DNA of 64,000 nucleotides from Telmatactis stephensoni (GCA_029948255.1 JALIZF010001445.1:186001-250000), one strand, 5' to 3'. Positions 12,784 through 43,130 are shown, counted from the first letter of the stretch. The notes: a model not told the origin generated them from the letters alone. Numbers and translations are program-made.

Positions 12784-13162
12784 AGCTGTCGGTTGGCTCA
12801 GTTGGTTGAGCGTCGGTCTCTCGTGCGGGAGGTCGGGGTTCGAATCCCGGCCGGACCAACACTCAGGGTCTTTAAATAATTGAGGAGAAGGTGCTGCCTT
12901 TGTAATTACATTCTGCAAATGGTTAGACCTTTCAGGTCTTCTCGGATAAGGACTTTAAACGTAGGGCCCTGGGATCTCCCATCCCTTCCCTTAACCTGTA
13001 AATGAGGGACATTAAGAGAACCTGTAAGCTGTTCGTAGATTAGGTTTCTCCGTTGAACAGTCTGTGTCTTACTACTAACAAACTCTAAGCGCATTTGATT
13101 ATATTCATATAGATATTTGCGCAATATAAATGCTAAAATTTCATTTCATTTCATTTCATTTC
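12784..13162 (+). mobile_element. tRNA-derived SINE
   Basis: The 5' head is tRNA-like: an A box within TTGGCTCAGTTGGTTGAGCG and a B box GGGTTCGAATCC followed by CGGCCGGACCAAC. The body runs through GAGGAGAAGGTGCTGCC and GGTTAGACCTTTCAGGTC and ends in (ATTTC)n at about 13138-13162. A second copy lies on the minus strand at 37960-38245, which confirms a dispersed family. Confidence 0.85.
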
Positions 13163-14221
13163 TGTCGTCCATACGTTTTTCAGTGCTATAATATACGTAG
13201 GCCGGATTTTTCCGAAATAATATTGGTCTTTCATCATGCTTACAAACCCTGCTGGATATTCTTTCAAAGAATCACATATCAAATACACACTGGGAAAGAA
13301 TTAGGTCATCCTCTCCCAGTTCTCAGCTGCAGTTTGAGTTAGTTTAATATTATTACTTTTCTTTGGAGCTGAATTAAAGAAGATGAAAGATTGATTACTA
13401 CGCGATGTTGGGACAAAAATTATTAAGTTTACTTTCAATATTGATGAACTATTCTAAATTTGCTGATAATTAATGAGAGCATACGTTTGTTAATTAAACT
13501 TTGAACGAAAAAGAAAAGAAACCATCGCAATTGTGAATGAGTGAGTGAGTAAGTGGTTGATTAACATTTCAATTCCTGGAGCGCTCATTTCAAGTTTTCA
13601 AGATTGCCTCTTGGAGCGAATTTGATGGTAAGCTAAAGGTTCTCTCTCTCTCCCTTTTTTGTTTGTTTTGATTTGTGTGTGTGTGTGTTTGTTTTTTGTT
13701 TTTGTTGTTATTTCAAATTCAATGTACTCAAGACTATAAGTTTTAGATTCACCCTTTTGTATTCTTTCTGATTCTTTCTTCCTTTGAAATTCCCTTCATT
13801 AATTCTTTAGTTGCTTTTCTTTCTCCCTTTCTATTTTACCAATATCTTTTTCTTTTATAATTCCTTGTCTTATTTCTTATCCTCTTTTCTTTGACTTTTT
13901 AGTCCTTAATTTGATATCAGAATTTAGTGACTTTTTGACATGGTTTACTCGTCCTAATCAGTTTACTGTACTTCAGCTTTCACTATGAACTTCCTCTCAC
14001 GTCAGTTCGTTTATAGGATCGTGTCGACGTAGTTGGTATTTTCGAACGCTTTTTTTCTCTCGTCTCTCTCTTCCTTCAGTTTTCTCCTTTTTCTCTGGAC
14101 TACTTTCTTTCTCGCTTTTCCTCTATTTTTTCATGCCCGGCTGTCATATGTGAAAATACAGAACGTTAATTTCTTGACAGAATATACTCAGAGCATTAAT
14201 TTATTTTTACGACATACGGCT

Positions 14222-14350
14222 ATAATAATAATAATAAGAACTTTATTGGATGACACAATTACTGGCAACCCAGTAGTTCACATTGTGGCCCATATATCAA
14301 TAAGTCATGGACTAAAATTAATGTCAGCCCTTGCCTTATTGTTATTTCAA
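14222..14350 (-). mobile_element. Retroelement 3' end with (TTA)n tail
   Basis: On the minus strand, CCAATAAAGTTCTTATTATT closes a short 3' UTR-like segment, the usual form of a truncated LINE or SINE end in this window. Confidence 0.4.
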
Positions 14351-14719
14351 TTGGTAACAGACAACTGACGACAACTACTGTACCAACACAAGTGATTATA
14401 CAAGCAGCTGCACAAATATAATTCAAAATGCAATAAACTTGCTATGAGTTTTATTTCTGCTGAATAAAGCTGCTGCAATCAGCTAAACTTGAACGTAAAG
14501 AGCTAAAGTACAAATTAAAAAACGTGACAACAAAATGTCCAGCTAGTTTTGGAGCAGCTAAATTTGCAAAGTTTTCCACCAAGATTTTGTAAGATATACG
14601 CTGACATGAGATGATTGTACTGGACTCCTGCACTCTGATTAATTTATAACGAACAACTCTTACCAAATGAAGTTGATGAAAATGAAATTTAACTTCAGTT
14701 GAATCAATGGTTTATCAAG

Positions 14720-31507
<16,788 letters not shown>

Positions 31508-31728
31508 GGGGTGCTGTATCCAAAATCATTGATCCGCGTACCAAGATTTACAGAAGCCGTACCATGAAAAACCTGTCGTATAAATCGAGTTTATTTTGAA
31601 AATTTATCGATATCGATGCGCGAGTTCGCACGAGTTCTGTCAGTAAGCGCGGATGCATTATTGTAAAACACTGAATTACGTTCTACCGTTAAACGCTATG
31701 TTTCTTACCGTCAAGCGTAAGATTAAAG

Positions 31729-31734
31729 AATAAA
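31729..31734 (+). other. Candidate polyadenylation signal, cadherin-kinase gene
   Basis: AATAAA lies about 220 bp after the stop codon at 31505-31507. Confidence 0.45.
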
Positions 31735-34700
31735 ATAACCGTCAAGGGACATTAGACGTAGCAGTTTACCGTCACAGAATATTACTGACATCCCAAGCAC
31801 CATTTGGGTCTCAGCTTCTATGTTCTATGATTTTAGACCCGACAAAGTTTCTTCATTTGACTATATAAAGAATGTATAAAAAGCTAAATGATAACACAAC
31901 GAATAAACTAGACGTTCATCTATATATGTAGTCAATCCTGTGAAGATTAGGGTTTTTTCAATATGCATTTAATGATATACCACGTATTGAAGTCCAGTGA
32001 CGTAGACAGGAATGTTACAGAGTTGGGTACAACGGCAACAGTTTATTATTAGCTTCCGGTTTATGCTTTATAGTAATTAGAAAGTTGCTGCTAATAAATA
32101 GAGTAATGTTAAACTGAAACTGCTATTTCCTTGAAAACGCTTCCAATATATATTCTTTAGATGTTGTCTGGCTTCAGCTGAAGGCTCAAGCTGTTGTGTA
32201 CGGTAGTTTGTTTTGAGCGGTCAAGTCTAGATATCGAGAACACTAGTGAAAATGTCTGCGCATGCTCGTAGTGACATCTTCGTGCTTTTGTAAACTTATG
32301 CAAACTTCGCTTTCACGCTTGCCTTCAACAATGGTTTTCACAAAATGTCAAAGCTTAAGGTCAATTCTTGAAACTTAGGGCCAGTATTCACATGTCTTTA
32401 GTAATGCAACATCTTTCTCACTACAGTATACAAGTGAAATTTTATGTATACACCGAGAACACGAGCATTTCATTTCAAGCTAAAACTCACACATTTTCTA
32501 AGAAAATATCGTAATATGCACGCATGCGCAGACGCCTTTCACTAGTGTCGATTTCGAGAAACTGCGCAGTAAGCAACTTTAGTGACGTCATAGGTGCGTA
32601 GCCACATTAGCGTCGATATCTCCTTCAAACGCACTTTTAACAAAAATTCATTAAAAGAAGAGTCGCTCAGGGCAATGGTTAGTCAAACAGAACACTGTGA
32701 CAGAAGTTACAGTAATTCAAAGTTAGGTAGGAGAGTATTTACTAAACCAACGTGAGCCTCCTTAAGATTTATAATGATGCAATGCATAGATGAGTGAATT
32801 CATGAATGAATAAACTAATATATATTACTGGTAAAAATAGAATTTGAATGTTAATCTAAAGCAAAAACGTAAAAAAAAACCGTCTTGCAGAAGTTAGGCT
32901 AGTTTTATTATTGAAAAACTCTTCTCAATTTAAGGTGGCCCGCGGGTATTTATTGTGGGAGAGACTCGATTTTTTAGGTCAAATTTTGAGCAGGTATAAA
33001 TAGCAGCTGATTTCTGAAATTTTTGGTACGCAGAATCAGACATCTTTCATTTTTAAAACGGTATAACTTTTAAGGCAAACAAAAAATATACCTAAGAGAT
33101 ATAGTCGATATTCTAAAACCAGGCTTTTTATGAAAATTGGCATAACTCCGTAAACAGTCTATAATTTAGAAATGCCAAGAAATCGAACTATATTTGAATT
33201 ATTGAATAACTATTGATTTGTTTTAATACATTTGGAAGGAGGGTCAATTCTAACTATTTTGGAGATGCAGGTTCGAGAATTCCTTGGTAAAATTGGTTTT
33301 GAAAGCTGTCTCCCTGACGGTCGCTTTCCGTGAACGCTTTGAAAACCCCTTGTGTTTACACAAATTATTCAAATTTTCCGCGTTTTGGAAAATAACATTG
33401 AAAAATGAACCAATCGTTTTTTAAAGTTCGCCATGCCAATTTGTCAATTAAGTCCCAGAACGCTCAAAACTTGACCTAAAAAATCGAGCCTCCCCCACAA
33501 TTGCCTAAATAAAAACGAACGCTAAAAAGGATTAAAAATGGACTAATAACCCTTTACTTATAATTAACACGAATATATTTCATCTCGGACTTTCTATTTG
33601 ATAGTCACCAGATCGAAATACGCTGCCTCGTTATGACAAAACAAACGAAAAAGCCTTTTTACTGTCTTGAGTGTTTCAGCCAATCAGCATCTTCGAAATT
33701 AAGTCGCACAATTACACTACCCAATCAAAACACTTCTTATCAGTGTTAAGCACTTGATTGGGTTCCTTTTGTCGATAATCTTCCAAAGAGTGTGGCTAAA
33801 TATCAAGGTACGTTCTCTAGATAAGACTTTCAATTACAAATGAGGAAATTGTTAAATGGTTGTATGCAGCAAGAAAAGATGTGAAGGAAAAGTGTTTTGT
33901 TTATTGTAAAAAAAAAAAAAAATTAGAAAAAAGAAGAAGAAGAAAAAGAAGAAGAAGATACTAGCTGTTAGTATGAATTGCTTGAATTTTTGTCAAAGTA
34001 AACTGTGTTGTCTTACTTTTAATTTAGTAATTGTTCACCGTCCTTTTTTTGAAATATTTTCCTTTTTTTCCAGATTTCCGAATAAAATATTCACAGATTC
34101 AATAAATTTTAATCGTATAAATGTTAGTTTTTCGGAAAATCATGATCAAATGATCGCCGTTAAATGCAAGATTCAAAATATCACACAATTTTTCTGTCGT
34201 CGGCCTACCGACACCAAGCACCTGCAAGGTTCCTAATATCAATCGAAGGAGCATAATATCCCTTATTTTTTTCCGGTCCGATCCGACACGAAATCTCTCG
34301 CTCTGATTGGCTCGCGTCCGGTCCAGATTTTCCTATCTCTGACCACGGTCCACGGTAACCGAAGGTTCCAGATAAATAAATAATAAATTCACCTACTTTT
34401 CATAATTTAATTACATGCATCTGCTTTAGAAAAAAAACATTTTCACAAAATTTTTAAGCGAACAGTTTCAAGTCGTTCTTCAAAATGAACTCGGTCTAAA
34501 CTGTCTAATTAGATTTTTAACTGTCGACAGTTTTGTTACTGTCTCGAAAGCCATTCAAGTGCAGTGCTGATGAAAATGAAAAACAACTAAATGTATAATT
34601 TCAAACATTAATATTTCATGTAAAAAATAGAAATAAAAAAAGAGAATGATCTCTGATTTTTATATTGTCACTTGGTTCCTTTTCCGGCAGAATACGCGCA

Positions 34701-36221
34701 ATTTGAATAGCGATCACGCATGCATATAGTGTGTCAAAAATTTCTAAAAATAACAATGATAAAAAAAGTTATTTACCGGCTTTGAGGCCGGTCCGGATAG
34801 GGAAAAACTGTGCCCTTGGCCTTGAAAACGGACCACGGCCTCGGTCAAGACCAGTCGGGCACAGTTTTTCCCTATCCGGACCTCTCAGCCGGTAAATAAC
34901 ACATATGTATTCCAGATGTTGTGCAATTGTTATAAAGTAGAAAACACAAGCCAAAAACGTTAAAAATGTTGGTTAAAATTCAAAGAGGAATAATAACAGT
35001 AACTGAATAGTCAAAAATTAAGTAAAACATTTGAGATTATATTCAAACAATTTGAGCTTAAGACCCCAAAAAAGGTCAAGACATTTCAATATTGCAACTT
35101 GGTTACACTTGGAACCAACTGGTTCTTTTCTTGTCAGTTTGGGCTCCATTTCTTGACAGATGACCTCTTTAATTTTTCTAATAAAAAAATTAAACTCGGA
35201 AAGGACTCAATCAAACGTTTCTCCAGAACTATCGCTGTCAGAAGATTTTCCAGAATGATTGCTAATCAAATATTCTTTCTGTCTTTTGCTCTTAGCAAAT
35301 ACAAACACAATGGGAATTTTTTTTTACATCTAATTTCTACTTATTTGTAAATATTGTTAAAAAAATCTAATGAGTACTGATATTGTAAGGCACAAAAGAA
35401 CAAGCTGTGAAGTACATTTTGAAAAAAGGAGTTTTCATCGGCAAGAACAAAGTTGGTATTAATTCTTTGCATTGATCAAAAAACGACTTCTGAATTCAAC
35501 AAAAAATTATAGTTATAAAGAAGATGTAATTCATCTCTGATAAAAGCTCGAGTGAATACGAAGAGGAGAAATAATACGAAATTGTTGTGAACAAACGCAC
35601 GACTTCTCTTTGAAACTCAAAATAAATTGGCGAGAGAACAGAATTCGATCAACTGCAAAGTTAAAAATTCATCCAATTGTAGCGAGTTGAGTTGCTGATA
35701 CTTCTTGGCAAAAATTTAAGGTGAGCCGAGTCACAGACACATGGAACTAACAGGCTCAGTTTTCACTGAAGGTTGTTTTACTGCAATTTTTACAGCAAAT
35801 CACCAAGCATTGCTTTTCAAATTTTGAATTTTCAGTTCTGCAATTTTCAAAAGCATACGACTCAGATAGCCAAACAATCTGCTGCAGTTCATTTCACTTC
35901 GATTCCATCAATCAAAACTTAACTGAAATCAAAATATCAAAAATTATTATCTGAGGTATGACTGGGAAAAAATATTGTTGCAGATCAGAGAGTTCAAAAG
36001 TTTGAGTTTTTCTGTACAACATGTTAAATTGCATGACTCGTGTTGAATGTTACAGAGTGATGAGAGATGCTGCAATTTTTCTCTGCAACAAAATCTAAAC
36101 TTGCGTTGCCAGCGCGAATAAACATTACAGCATGTATCATATCGTTGGCTTAAATCGTATTGTAAATACTACTGCACAAGAAGATTGCAGCATCGTTAGT
36201 CGCAGAAAAAATTGCTCCGTG

Positions 36222-36562
36222 TAAAGGCCCGGACACACGGTGCAACATTTCTTGAAACAGAAAGAAGTAGGATCGAGTTCTACAATCTGCAACTGTCCAG
36301 AACTGTTGCGCGCAACGTTGCAACAACAACTACAACAACTGTTTATTCTACCCATCCTAGAAAATTACATTATATAGAAATATAAAAAGGTAGACATATA
36401 TAATTATAGCAACAGTGAGTACCGCAGCTTAGAATAACTAAAAAGCTAACCGAGCTAAGTTGCACGAGATGTTCAGTGGTGGACACACGGTGCAACCGTG
36501 TTGCGCGCGCGGTGTTTCAGCAAATGTTTCGTGAAAAATTGCACCGTGTGTCCGGGTCTTAA
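36222..36562. mobile_element. Foldback MITE, family A
   Basis: It runs from AAAGGCCCGGACACACGGTG through CTGTCCAGAACTGTTGCGCG to GCACCGTGTGTCCGGGTCTT, with an internal insert at about 36315-36460. It ends about 270 bp before the second kinase gene. Confidence 0.75.
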
Positions 36563-37244
36563 CTGTTCAACAGCGCTTTTAAAATATTCATCATAAACCG
36601 TTGAAATAGGCATAGCAATAATAATAAATTCACTCTGATTCCATAGCGTTTTTGTTTTCAATCTCATCGCAAGTTTACTTTCAGTTTTCTCAGCTTATTT
36701 CACGCGTTTATGAAAACCACTCCATCAACTCTTTTCACTTCTTCAAATGAAGTTATTTTCATTTCAGACCAAAATATCCTGACGTTAAAACCTCTAAAGT
36801 TTGACAACGAAGGCGAAACTTCAACAAGATGGGCAATGCAAACATTACCATTAATATAACATCGGAAACTTTACCAAGTACCATCTTCAAACCATTGACT
36901 ATTTCTCAATTACGCCCTTCAATCACAGCTCAACAGAAAATCGCTCTAAATATAAGTGAAGTTGTTTCTTCAACAACGTCTTTGTACAACAGAAACACTC
37001 CGAACTCAGGACAATCAGAACACTCAGAACACTCAGAACAATCAGAACACTCAGAACATCACAATGCTCATCACACTCTCGAGATTGTAAGTTCGTCTGC
37101 TGGCACATTACTCTTCGTCGTGCTCTTCGCCATCCTGCTGTTTGCTTTGGTTAGAAAATGGAAAAAGTTTCAAGCACTGAAGGCTTTGAAAATGGCAGAG
37201 GTACCAACATGGTTGAGTTTTAGTTTTATGTGGTAGGATTTTAT

Positions 37245-37520
37245 AGTAGCGCTTTTCAAGAGAACTGAAGAATGCTTGAAATCAATGACCAGACGTGTAG
37301 TGGTTCTCACTTCTCATAGACTAAAACCCGCGCGCCGCACACGTTGAGAAACGAGGCACTTTTCTCACCGTGTGCTCTTTTCAGTACCAGCTCCATGTTT
37401 GGCCTCGCGTAGCCAAAGATGCAACGTCTGCGGCGAGAAATCGTCTGAGCTAAGTGCCTCGCGTGGCAGTTTCCTCACGCAGTTTCTCAACGTGTGCGGC
37501 GGGCTTAGAGCGCTACTAAA
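37245..37520. mobile_element. Foldback element
   Basis: TAGTAGCGCTTTTCAAG and CTTAGAGCGCTACTA are the outer ends. Inside, CGCGCCGCACACGTTGAGAA faces TTTCTCAACGTGTGCGGCGG. It lies in the first intron of the second kinase gene. Confidence 0.7.
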
Positions 37521-37959
37521 TTTACAAAGTGCTTTTAGAAAAAATTACTGAAACAGTGGAAAAAATTACACCACAATATATACAACAATACAGTAACAAC
37601 AGTACATCGTACATGGGTTTATATAGGCTCAAAAGGGGTCCTCCAAATCTACAACCTGATATTTACTTACATACTTAGATATCAGGACTTTGAACAAATA
37701 GATATTTTTAGTGATGGTCTCCACTAAACATTCTATTGACCTAAGGCTTCTTAAATTATTGACAAACTGAAAAGACAAGTCCCAGCTGCACAGAGTAAAA
37801 AATGCTTTCCGTCAGGTAAATTTTAAAATAATTGCTGAACCAACTTTGGCAAAAAAGCGGTGTCTGAATCTAATTAAATTACATGAAATTAAATTTGTTA
37901 ATTTGGTGAAATGATCAAATGCGCTTAGTGTTTGTTAGCTAGTATTAAGGACAGACTGT

Positions 37960-38129
37960 TGTACCGGGCGACAATCCCCTACTCTTATCGAATAGTTCAA
38001 CAGGTTCTTTAATGTCCCCCATATACAGGTTAAGGAAGGGATGGGTAGACAGGGCCTATGGTTTAAAGTCCTTATCCGAGAAGACCTGAAGGTCTAACCA
38101 TTTGCAGATGTAGTTACAAAGGCAACACC

Positions 38130-38170
<41 letters not shown>

Positions 38171-38245
38171 GGAATCGGAACACCCGGTCTCTCCTCCGCA
38201 CACTAGTCCGGCGCCCTACAACTGAGCCAACTGGGCTGCGGTACA
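37960..38245 (-). mobile_element. tRNA-derived SINE
   Basis: A minus-strand copy of the 12784-13162 family. It shares GGTTAGACCTTCAGGTCTTC and GAGGAGAAGGTGTTGCC, and its tRNA-like head includes GTTGGCTCAGTTGTAGGGC. It ends about 50 bp before a kinase exon of the second gene. Confidence 0.8.
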
Positions 38246-38489
38246 TATGACTCTGATAGATTTTCTCTCTAAATGCGAGAAAACTTTCTACAGATTGAAG
38301 AAATCTCCCAATTAAAGTGGCGAGAGATCGATAAGGGTTTCATAGCAACAGGCAAAGAGCTTGGATCAGGCTACTTTGGTGTGGTCTATCAAGGAACTGT
38401 TATCATGGATGGACAGTCAAGACAGTGTGCCATCAAAACGTTAAAACGTAATTACATTTATTGCCTTTGCTTACAAAATTTTATATTCA

Positions 38490-38745
38490 CAGGGAAGGAA
38501 TTTAGGGGATGGGTGCAGGGGGGTGCCCACAGAGACAACTCCAGGCCCTTTTCTTCTCGATACTTTTCCAAAATATCCTCTTGATCCTCAGAATGATTTC
38601 CAATATCTTTAACATATTCACAGGGACGGATTTAGGGGAGGGGTGCAGGGGGTGCTCACAGAGACAACTCCAGGCCCTTTTCTTCTCAATACTTTTCCAA
38701 AATATCCTCTTGATCCTCAGAATGGTTTCCAATATCTTTAACCCT
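38490..38745 (+). repeat. Direct tandem duplication, two units
   Basis: Units of about 125 bp begin CACAGGGA and share GGGTGCAGGGGGGTG or GGGTGCAGGGGGTG, CAGAGACAACTCCAGGCCCT and CCTCTTGATCCTCAGAATG. They are intronic; the overlapping ORF is a by-product. Confidence 0.85.
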
Positions 38746-39169
38746 GCAGCCCTCTTGAAAGATAATCCTTATTCTGCCCTTGATTCAGGAACTGGATTTT
38801 CACATTTGTTAACTATATTTGACCGGGAGCCAACTTCTAAGTTTGGCAAAATGAACTTACTCCATATTTGGTACCTATTTTCCATCTTTTCCATCTTTTC
38901 CAAGCTTATTTCACACGGTTATCGGCCAATTCCTTATTTGATGTATAACTTTTCTATCGGATAAAAAGGTCCATATTTAAAGCTTAATTATATATTTCTT
39001 TATTTAGCAAATGCTACAGACACAGACAAGAGAGATCTCTTAAACGAGCTAGGAAATCATTTCACGAATAGGATACCATCCAAATATTATCAACCTGATT
39101 GGAGCCTGCACAAAAAGCGGTAAATTGTGGATGTCCACTTTTTTAATTTCACTTGAAAAAGTTAAAAAA

Positions 39170-39430
39170 CACATAGATAATTAACAAATGGATTCCATTT
39201 TTCCGTGTGTCTGTATTCTAATAGATATTCTAGTACAGACTTGTACACACCCACGGAAAATCTATTTGTTTTATGTAATATTCATCATAACATATTTCCA
39301 TCGAAACATTAACCAATCAGAGCACGCGTAAGATTCTATGACGTCATCTATGCATGTTTACTGAAATCAAACACGGTTCTCGACCAATCAGAGCGCGCGT
39401 AATATACCAGTTATTATATAAATACTTGTA
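39170..39430. mobile_element. Foldback MITE, family B
   Basis: AACAAATGGATTCCATTTTT, TCCGTGTGTCTGTATTCTAA and ACGGAAAATCTATTTGTTTT form the inverted part, followed by CCAATCAGAGCACGCGTAAG and CGACCAATCAGAGCGCGCGT. Confidence 0.7.
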
Positions 39431-40238
39431 AATCACCTGAAAATGAGACTCTAAAAATCCCGTTGGATTGGCCCCTGCCTGATCCCTATCAGGAATCCTG
39501 TCTCATGGCAGCCAGAACTTTACCACAATTACATTTTATGCTTTGTTTTTAGTTACTGATGACCCGCTATTGATAATCACTTTAGTCGGTGAATTAGCCC
39601 TCCTTTTAAAATTGAGATTATTATATCGTTATTACACAATCAAATGAAGATTCGTTATAGTTTGTTAAACTAAGTTACACGTCACGATAATTCCGTACAT
39701 CCTCAATGCTCATAAATATACTGACATTATATTCATTGTTTATTAGATCCAACTTGTATTCTTCTGGAGATCGCAGCCAACGGTAACCTTCTGGACTACT
39801 TACGACGACATCGCAATGAAACGTACACTAATTTGACCAGTGAAGGACCAAATACTAAACTAGATTACACACAGAGACTTAAAATAGCTTATGAAGTTGC
39901 ACAAGGAATGAGACACCTCAGCTCTAAAAAGGTTCGTTATAGTAATGAACTGAGTGGAGTGCAATTTTGAGGATCATCCAAAAGATTGCAAAATCATTCG
40001 CACGATCGCAAGATTTTGTAGTTCGAGTGCACAATTTTGCCTTAATTTTTCTGTCCCCATTCTCATTGGATGATTGCAGACTCAAATTAGACCGACAATT
40101 CTGGTAAAAAGTATTATTAGCATTCTAAATGAGACGGAATTACTTTAAGACGTACCGAATGGTCTCAAGCATATCTGCCTCGAAGAACAGTTTGGCTATC
40201 GAATACGAATAAATAAATCCTTATCATATCACTTTTAG

Positions 40239-40370
<132 letters not shown>

Positions 40371-40889
40371 TAAGAAAAAAAATGACGATGAAATAACAAA
40401 TATAAATCTAAATCAGAGAAAAGAGTTCTTGATTTGTCAAAGGTAGTTTTCAAAATATTTGGACTGCTCCCTTTTGATATTCAGTAGGTTTTAACCTTTC
40501 TAACTAAACGTTCTGATACAAAATCTTTATCTTAGAGTAAGATGCCGTTTAAAGTGGATGGCTATAGAATCACTGGAGTCGATGACATTCACGACACAAA
40601 GTGATGTGTGAGTAAGGAGTAAGCTGATGATCATTTAGACCGCGATAACTAATTACAATTCTCCAAAATATCAATTGAAAGCTACAATATATATATTTTT
40701 AATATAGACTTGTTTTTACAGATGGTCCTTTGCAGTGCTGTTATGGGAAATCGAATCTGGAGGTAAAATTATTATGGATTTTAGTGTATAGCTAACGCCT
40801 ACCTAGGCATTCACTTGGGTTAGTCTAGCCCAGGCTGATTGTTGCAAGTGCGTCGAGCTTAGAGCAATTTTGTATGAATATTCATAAAA

Positions 40890-41300
40890 TACCCATCATA
40901 TAACGCGCGCTCTCATTGGCCGAAGGACGCGTATACTGCGAACTCTAAATATGCACACAGCACGCGCGTACTTTTCGAATTTTTCGTCAGTGTAAACGAA
41001 CACAAAATTTGCTCGAAAACGTTGTATTTTATAAAAGAAATAGAAAACTTGCCCGCTGTGCTGTGTGCAGATTTAGAGCACTTAGGGATTGATCAGAACA
41101 CTCAAGAAGCGTTGACACTTCTCTCGTGTTCTGATCAATCCTCGCGTGCTCTAGATCTGCACACAGCACGCGCTAGCGTTTTCTATTTCTTCAGAAAAAG
41201 AACGCGCTGTACTTTGTCCGTGCTGTGATATCTATAACATTCGAAATTCCCAGCGTAACCTGTGTCGCGCCGTGACTGTGGCATTTCACATTAATACGAA
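40890..41300. mobile_element. Foldback element in kinase intron
   Basis: AAGAAATAGAAAACTTGC, GCTGTGTGCAGATTTAGAGC and GATTGATCAGAACACTCAAG are mirrored by GTGTTCTGATCAATCCTCGC, GTGCTCTAGATCTGCACACA and GTTTTCTATTTCTT (arms about 41033-41110 and 41128-41195). The left flank is family-like (ATAACGCGCGCTCTCATTGG). Confidence 0.7.
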
Positions 41301-42569
41301 AACTACTATGTAACGGAAACGTTATAAAAGGGACTACAGTAGCTTAGCAGCATATTGATTGTAATTTTTATGGTATTCGATTCAAGTAGCCCGAGTAAAG
41401 GCGATGGTAAAGGCGATGAAAGGTTATTTTCCACATTATGTTAACTTGTTGCTTTATTATTTACAGGAACCACACCTTACACGGGTATGCTAAATAGAGA
41501 AGGTGTATCAAGAGCTTGTACGAGGTTACAGACTAGAGCAACCTGCTAAATGTCCAGACGAACTGTAAGTAGTGACAGGCGATACTATCTACTATTTCGG
41601 AATTTAAGATAGCGGTAATCCATTATATTCATATATATATCTTGTTGGTATTTGCTGTTCACAATGGAGAATAGGACTTACACTAAGAACGGATGAAAAT
41701 AAGGGTAAAGGCTTCACGATACAAGTTCCCTGGAACTTTTACTGCAACGTTGTACACAACAGCATAACGTGTGAACGCAAGTTGAACGCAACTATTGCCA
41801 GAAGAACCAATAAGTCTTGCAACAGTCGCACACAACGTTGTGCACAACAGTGACGTAGGGAAGGGGGGAGGGGGTAAGGGGCGATCGCCTCTCTTAAAAT
41901 TTTAGGTTTGAGCCGTCATCTGAAGGATGAGTTTTACTTTTGAGCTATTCTTCTTATGTTGAAAGGGTCTCCAGAAGATTGCCCCCCCCTTTTGTTCAGG
42001 CCTTGCTACGCCCCTGATGTATAACTATTGTAGGGGTAACACAGTGTAACTCTGTGTTGCATCCTTAGCATATTAAACATTATTTTTCAACTTTTTCTTT
42101 TTAGAATCCTAAGGATATTATTTCCTTCAATTACACAGGTACGATGTGATGTGCAAGTGTTGGCATCGTGAGCCATCATCTCGTCCTTCATTTCAAGACT
42201 TGTGTACTGAATTGGAAACCATTTTACAAACCCAGGCGGTGAGATTTCATTATTCGTTCTTTCTTTTATTTTTTGAACGATATTCATTTTCTTTACCAAG
42301 TGCTTATGTTTCTGTGTTCGTGTTTATCATTAGAACATTTCCCTAGTTCTATTCATTCGTTCATTCGTTCGTTCGTTCATTCATTGATCGATCAATTGAT
42401 TGATTGTTCGAAACAAAAATGGTTTTATTTAAAACTTCCGAGTATATATGCGCAATGCGTTTTTCACCCCTGTCAATGTAAGTACTTTCTTTTTGTAAGG
42501 TGTTACGACGTCCATTCATCCTTTATTGTAATTTCCATTACAGGGCTATGAAGATCTAACAATGGGAAT

Positions 42570-42810
42570 GGAAACTGATAACGACGAGAAAAACACGACA
42601 GAACCCGATCAATACACGACAGAACCCGATCAAAACACGACAGAACCCAATCAAAACACGACAGAACCCGATCAAAACACGACAGAACCCAATCAAAACA
42701 CGACAGAACCCAATCAAAACACGACAGAACCCGATCAAAACACGACAGAACCCGATCAAAACACGATAGAACCCGATCACAACACGACGGAACCCGATCA
42801 AATTCCGAAC
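42570..42810 (+). repeat. 21-bp coding minisatellite (NTTEPDQ heptads)
   Basis: Ten in-frame heptads in the last exon of the second kinase gene, with consensus AACACGACAGAACCCGATCA plus one base. The minus-strand ORFs over it (VLSCFDR or FCRVLIG repeats) are shadows. Confidence 0.9.
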
Positions 42811-43130
42811 AAGGCAAAAGAGGTCGTTGAAAACGTTGCCATGACAACAAAACTGTGACTGTTTTCAACAGACAAAACAAACAGCGCTTGTAGAATAGCG
42901 TGTCGTGTAAATATAATACTGTGAATATCTATATCTAGTATTTTCAGTTTCTGCGGGTTTCAGATTGAAGCCTAGATTGAGCAAACCTGAAAGCCGATAT
43001 AGAGATTGTTGCAATAATATAAATATTGTACTATCTTTGATGCGCAAAAATAGTCGATGAAAGGTGGTAGAGGTATCATTTACTGGCAGAGTTCAAATGA
43101 AAACCTAAGCGTATTGTAAATTACAAAATG

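Larger units (their letters stand above)
698..14719. other. 14-kb gene-poor, repeat-rich interval
   Basis: No ORF here shows recognisable domains with consistent splice sites. The interval holds foldback elements, microsatellites, SINEs and 3' ends of retroelements, listed separately. The 5' untranslated region and promoter of WDR48 must lie just above 697, and those of the cadherin-kinase gene just below 14720. Stretches such as 2880-4060, 4560-6150, 7560-8400, 9450-11360 and 13180-14210 show nothing I can name. Confidence 0.6.
31508..36828. other. Intergenic interval between the two kinase genes
   Basis: Foldbacks occupy about 32215-32580 (TCTAGATATCGAGAA, TTTCGAGAAAC arms with CTGCGCATGC) and 32935-33510 (GACTCGATTTTTTAGGTCAA, TTGACCTAAAAAATCGAGCC). 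Another lies at 34768-34900 (TTACCGGCTTTGAGGCCGG, CTCAGCCGGTAA, with CCGGATAGGGAAAAACTGTG). An A/GAA-rich tract is at 33905-33960. One open stretch, 34073-34229 plus, has splice-like borders and is discussed under findings. The rest (34240-34760, 35000-36200) shows nothing I can name. Confidence 0.6.

Noticed and set aside
42503..42880. Minus-strand ORFs of VLSCFDR and FCRVLIG repeats
   Set aside because: Shadows of the in-frame NTTEPDQ minisatellite in the second kinase gene's last exon.
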